A DNA stretch of 7,793 bases from Lachnospiraceae bacterium (GTDB lineage Bacteria > Bacillota_A > Clostridia > Lachnospirales > Lachnospiraceae). The notes beneath the pieces were generated by a model. It did not search any database and was not told where the DNA came from. It worked only from the letters and a program-made list of their open reading frames with translations. The number at the start of each line of letters is the position of its first letter. Position 1 is the first letter of the stretch. Position numbers and translations under genes: made by a program. Shown in pieces: positions 5,939 through 7,793 of the stretch. The stretch lies in NCBI GenBank assembly GCA_017540915.1, contig JAFYAD010000029.1, positions 1 through 7,793 on the forward strand, read 5' to 3'.

Positions 5939-7672
5939 TCATTCCGATAATCCGTCGTCTTCCTGCGACATGAGCATCTCGTAAGTGACGCCGTACTTGA
6001 TTGCGATATCTCTCGCATATGAGAGACCTTCCGGAGGTGCCACGATGACCTTGTAGGATCTCACACCTTCTTTTGAAGCGGACACAAGGGATTCCACCTT
6101 GCCCTTCCCCTCACCTTCATTCAGCATATCAAGCTCCATTCCAAGCTTGTGCATATGTGTGTTGTATATAGTGCGCGGTCCTTTTTTCCTCAGAGCCTTC
6201 ACGGCATCCACGGCTATGTAATAGCCCTCCTCGTAAGATGTGGTGGAGAAGGTCTCATTCAGCAGGATAATGCTCTTTTCCGTGGACTTTTTGAATATCT
6301 CCCTGAATCTTTTGCACTCCTCACCCAGACGTCCCAGATCCAGCGTCTTATCCTCATCCGCGGGAAAATGCGTAAATATCATGTCCACCGGGGTGAATCT
6401 GAACTTTCTGGCCGGGACATATGCTCCGCTTTGAGCCAGCATGTACAAAACGCCTATGGCCTGGGTCAGGGTAGTCTTGCCGCCCCTGTTGGCACCTGTC
6501 AGAACATATATCAGCCTGTCGGCATCGAAATCCAGATCGTTTACCACTATGTCGTTCATCCTGCCCCCCGTATCGTAAAGGGCCTGGGCAAGCTTAAGAT
6601 TATAGAGGCATTTTGCCTCCATATACGGTGACGGATCATCGGTAATGACCTCGGGCTTACAAAAAGCAAACCCTTTTTCCCTCATCTTTTCGATAAACTC
6701 AGCCATCCTGACAAAAAAGAGCAATTCCGGCACGAGAGCGGAGAAATCACTTATGTCCACTGCGGCATGCTGTGTCAGGACGCTTCTCATATGCTTGATG
6801 CTCCTGCTTAAGAGGCTGTTGGTGATGTTGGTCATATACTGCATCACTCCGCCCGCCATGTCGTTGTCCGGCATATTGATAAAGCCTCCCAGAAGCAGAG
6901 GATTGGAAAAACCGGCGTACTTTTGACCTGTTCTCTCTAACATCCGGTAGGCCGAATCCACATCCGGCTTTACAGGCCTGAAATTATAGTTCCCATTCCA
7001 TTCGGCAGTGTCTTTGATCTCGTCTCTTCTGGTGATGAATTCCTTGAAATTGCTGAGCATTTCCGAGTTGGTAAAATATTTGCTGTTTATGGATACAACG
7101 CCAACGGTATCCACTTCAAACCTGCTGTTTAAGTTGATGCCCAGAGTAACACTCTTGAGATTGGAGGTGGTGACCTTCAGCCCTTCTATATCTTTTTTGA
7201 GTTCCACAAAACCGCTGTCCTCATAAAGATCTTTCGCATATTCGAAGAGCTCCTTCAGCCCCCTGGACTGAATCGGATATTTTTGCAGGCAGACATAGAA
7301 CGCTTCCACGCACTCTATAAATTCCCGCATTTCGTCCATGCGGTGCATGAGTTCCCATACTCCCTCCGCCTCAGATAGCTTATTGAAACTGCCGTAGACC
7401 CTCAGGAAATCCACCCTCTCCAGTACCTGCTGCAACTCGTCCCTGAGCTTTGGGAACCTGATGATATCGTCAAAAACCTCGATACGGTAGCTGACCACAT
7501 CCGGATCTCCGTTCATTCCCACAAGATCCCTTCTGATCAGATTCCGCTCTTTTTCATTGTGAGCCAGAGCGTTTACCAAAACCTCACCTGCCAGATCATG
7601 AAATGTTTCGTCACTCATTTTTTCGAAATCATGTTTTGTACCTATAGGATAAAATAAACTCAGTTTTCCCAT
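5939..7672 (-). CDS. MutS-like ATPase (MutS domain III/V family), lacking the mismatch-recognition domain
   Basis: The C-terminal third is an ABC-type MutS ATPase domain. With the start at 7672 the protein has 577 residues. Walker A is TGANRGGKTT (392-401, Lys399). The Walker B region is SIILLNETFSTTS (467-479), and the switch-like YNTHMHKL (503-510) follows. The preceding 380 or so residues are mostly helical with no obvious Phe-X-Glu mismatch-binding domain. There is also no C-terminal Smr nuclease domain, so it is neither MutS1 (about 850 residues) nor MutS2 (about 780). The usual Walker B Asp is Asn472, with catalytic Glu473 kept. An ATG at 7696 would add eight residues but has no ribosome binding site. 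The ATG at 7672 has GAGGAG six bases upstream (7684-7679) and is preferred. A role in DNA transactions is inferred from the family; the true substrate is unknown. Confidence 0.92.
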   Translation of the reverse strand: MGKLSLFYPIGTKHDFEKMSDETFHDLAGEVLVNALAHNEKERNLIRRDLVGMNGDPDVVSYRIEVFDDIIRFPKLRDELQQVLERVDFLRVYGSFNKLSEAEGVWELMHRMDEMREFIECVEAFYVCLQKYPIQSRGLKELFEYAKDLYEDSGFVELKKDIEGLKVTTSNLKSVTLGINLNSRFEVDTVGVVSINSKYFTNSEMLSNFKEFITRRDEIKDTAEWNGNYNFRPVKPDVDSAYRMLERTGQKYAGFSNPLLLGGFINMPDNDMAGGVMQYMTNITNSLLSRSIKHMRSVLTQHAAVDISDFSALVPELLFFVRMAEFIEKMREKGFAFCKPEVITDDPSPYMEAKCLYNLKLAQALYDTGGRMNDIVVNDLDFDADRLIYVLTGANRGGKTTLTQAIGVLYMLAQSGAYVPARKFRFTPVDMIFTHFPADEDKTLDLGRLGEECKRFREIFKKSTEKSIILLNETFSTTSYEEGYYIAVDAVKALRKKGPRTIYNTHMHKLGMELDMLNEGEGKGKVESLVSASKEGVRSYKVIVAPPEGLSYARDIAIKYGVTYEMLMSQEDDGLSE

Positions 7673-7678
7673 ACTTTG

Positions 7679-7684
7679 CTCCTC
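7679..7684 (-). promoter_or_regulatory. Ribosome binding site that decides the start of the MutS-like gene
   Basis: GAGGAG on the minus strand ends six bases before the ATG at 7672-7670, an ideal distance. The upstream in-frame ATG at 7696-7694 is preceded by a C-rich stretch with no such site, and this GAGGAG would then lie inside the coding sequence. The protein therefore most likely begins MGKLSLFYPIG. Confidence 0.75.
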
Positions 7685-7722
7685 ATTTGCTTGCATTTCG
7701 ACAGGGGCGTGTTTTCATTAAG

Positions 7723-7750
7723 ATGATACCACATTTTACGTCATTGTAGA
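7723..7750 (-). promoter_or_regulatory. Probable extended -10 promoter for the MutS-like gene
   Basis: On the minus strand TGG directly precedes TATCAT (7728-7723), making an extended -10 with five of six consensus bases. Sixteen bases upstream is TCTACA (7750-7745), a four-of-six -35 match. The predicted start near 7716 leaves about 43 nt before the ATG at 7672, with the GAGGAG well placed. The remaining bases to 7793 show nothing else I can name. Confidence 0.5.
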
Positions 7751-7793
7751 AATGTTTTTGGATGGTAAATTTGGACAAAAAAATTCGTAGAAG

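Noticed and set aside
6149..6631. 160-residue open frame on the plus strand
   Set aside because: It is antisense to the conserved ATPase domain of the MutS-like gene. Its composition is that of a mirrored coding sequence and there is no start signal.
1..7793. Mobile element, CRISPR array, toxin-antitoxin or defence system
   Set aside because: There are no transposase or integrase frames, spaced direct repeats or small paired genes. The only DNA-related gene is the MutS-like ATPase, which stands alone.

Overview
The window looks like a carbohydrate-use locus from a gut- or rumen-type Clostridia bacterium, most likely Lachnospiraceae. The evidence is strong AGGAGG-type ribosome binding sites, Firmicute-style uronate enzymes, intermediate base composition, and intracellular GH8 and GH43 enzymes without signal peptides. 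The taxonomic guess is inference from gene content and style; no marker gene is present.

Layout from left to right. Positions 1-479 (minus) hold the N-terminal part of a GH8 reducing-end xylose-releasing exo-oligoxylanase, cut by the window edge. Positions 480-853 form a divergent control region with two good back-to-back sigma-A promoters, one for GH8 and one for uxuA. It also holds several inverted repeats and a uxuA leader of about 147 nt. On the plus strand, 854-4386 reads as one operon: mannonate dehydratase (uxuA), fructuronate reductase (uxuB, overlapping uxuA by 14 nt) and a cupin-type AraC regulator (37 nt after uxuB). Convergent to it, and overlapping its end by 6 bp, is a GH43 beta-xylosidase/arabinofuranosidase (4381-5832, minus). 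Upstream of GH43 on the same strand is a MutS-like ATPase (5939-7672, minus; start moved from 7696). Its probable promoter lies at 7723-7750.

How the genes fit together: GH8 and GH43 would trim imported (glucurono)arabinoxylo-oligosaccharides in the cytoplasm. UxuB and UxuA are consecutive steps of the hexuronate route (fructuronate to mannonate to 2-keto-3-deoxygluconate) for the glucuronic acid side chains. The AraC protein is the obvious candidate regulator of the cluster. Uronate isomerase, alpha-glucuronidase, KDG kinase/aldolase and a transporter are not in the window. The MutS-like gene has no visible link to sugar metabolism and is probably just a neighbour.

The six genes all belong to recognisable families, and I see no convincing new system. 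The less ordinary items are the densely structured divergent regulatory region and uxuA leader, the Asp-to-Asn change in the Walker B motif of the truncated MutS homologue, and a near-13-bp inverted repeat between the MutS-like gene and GH43. There are no RNA genes, mobile elements, CRISPR arrays or broken genes that I can support.
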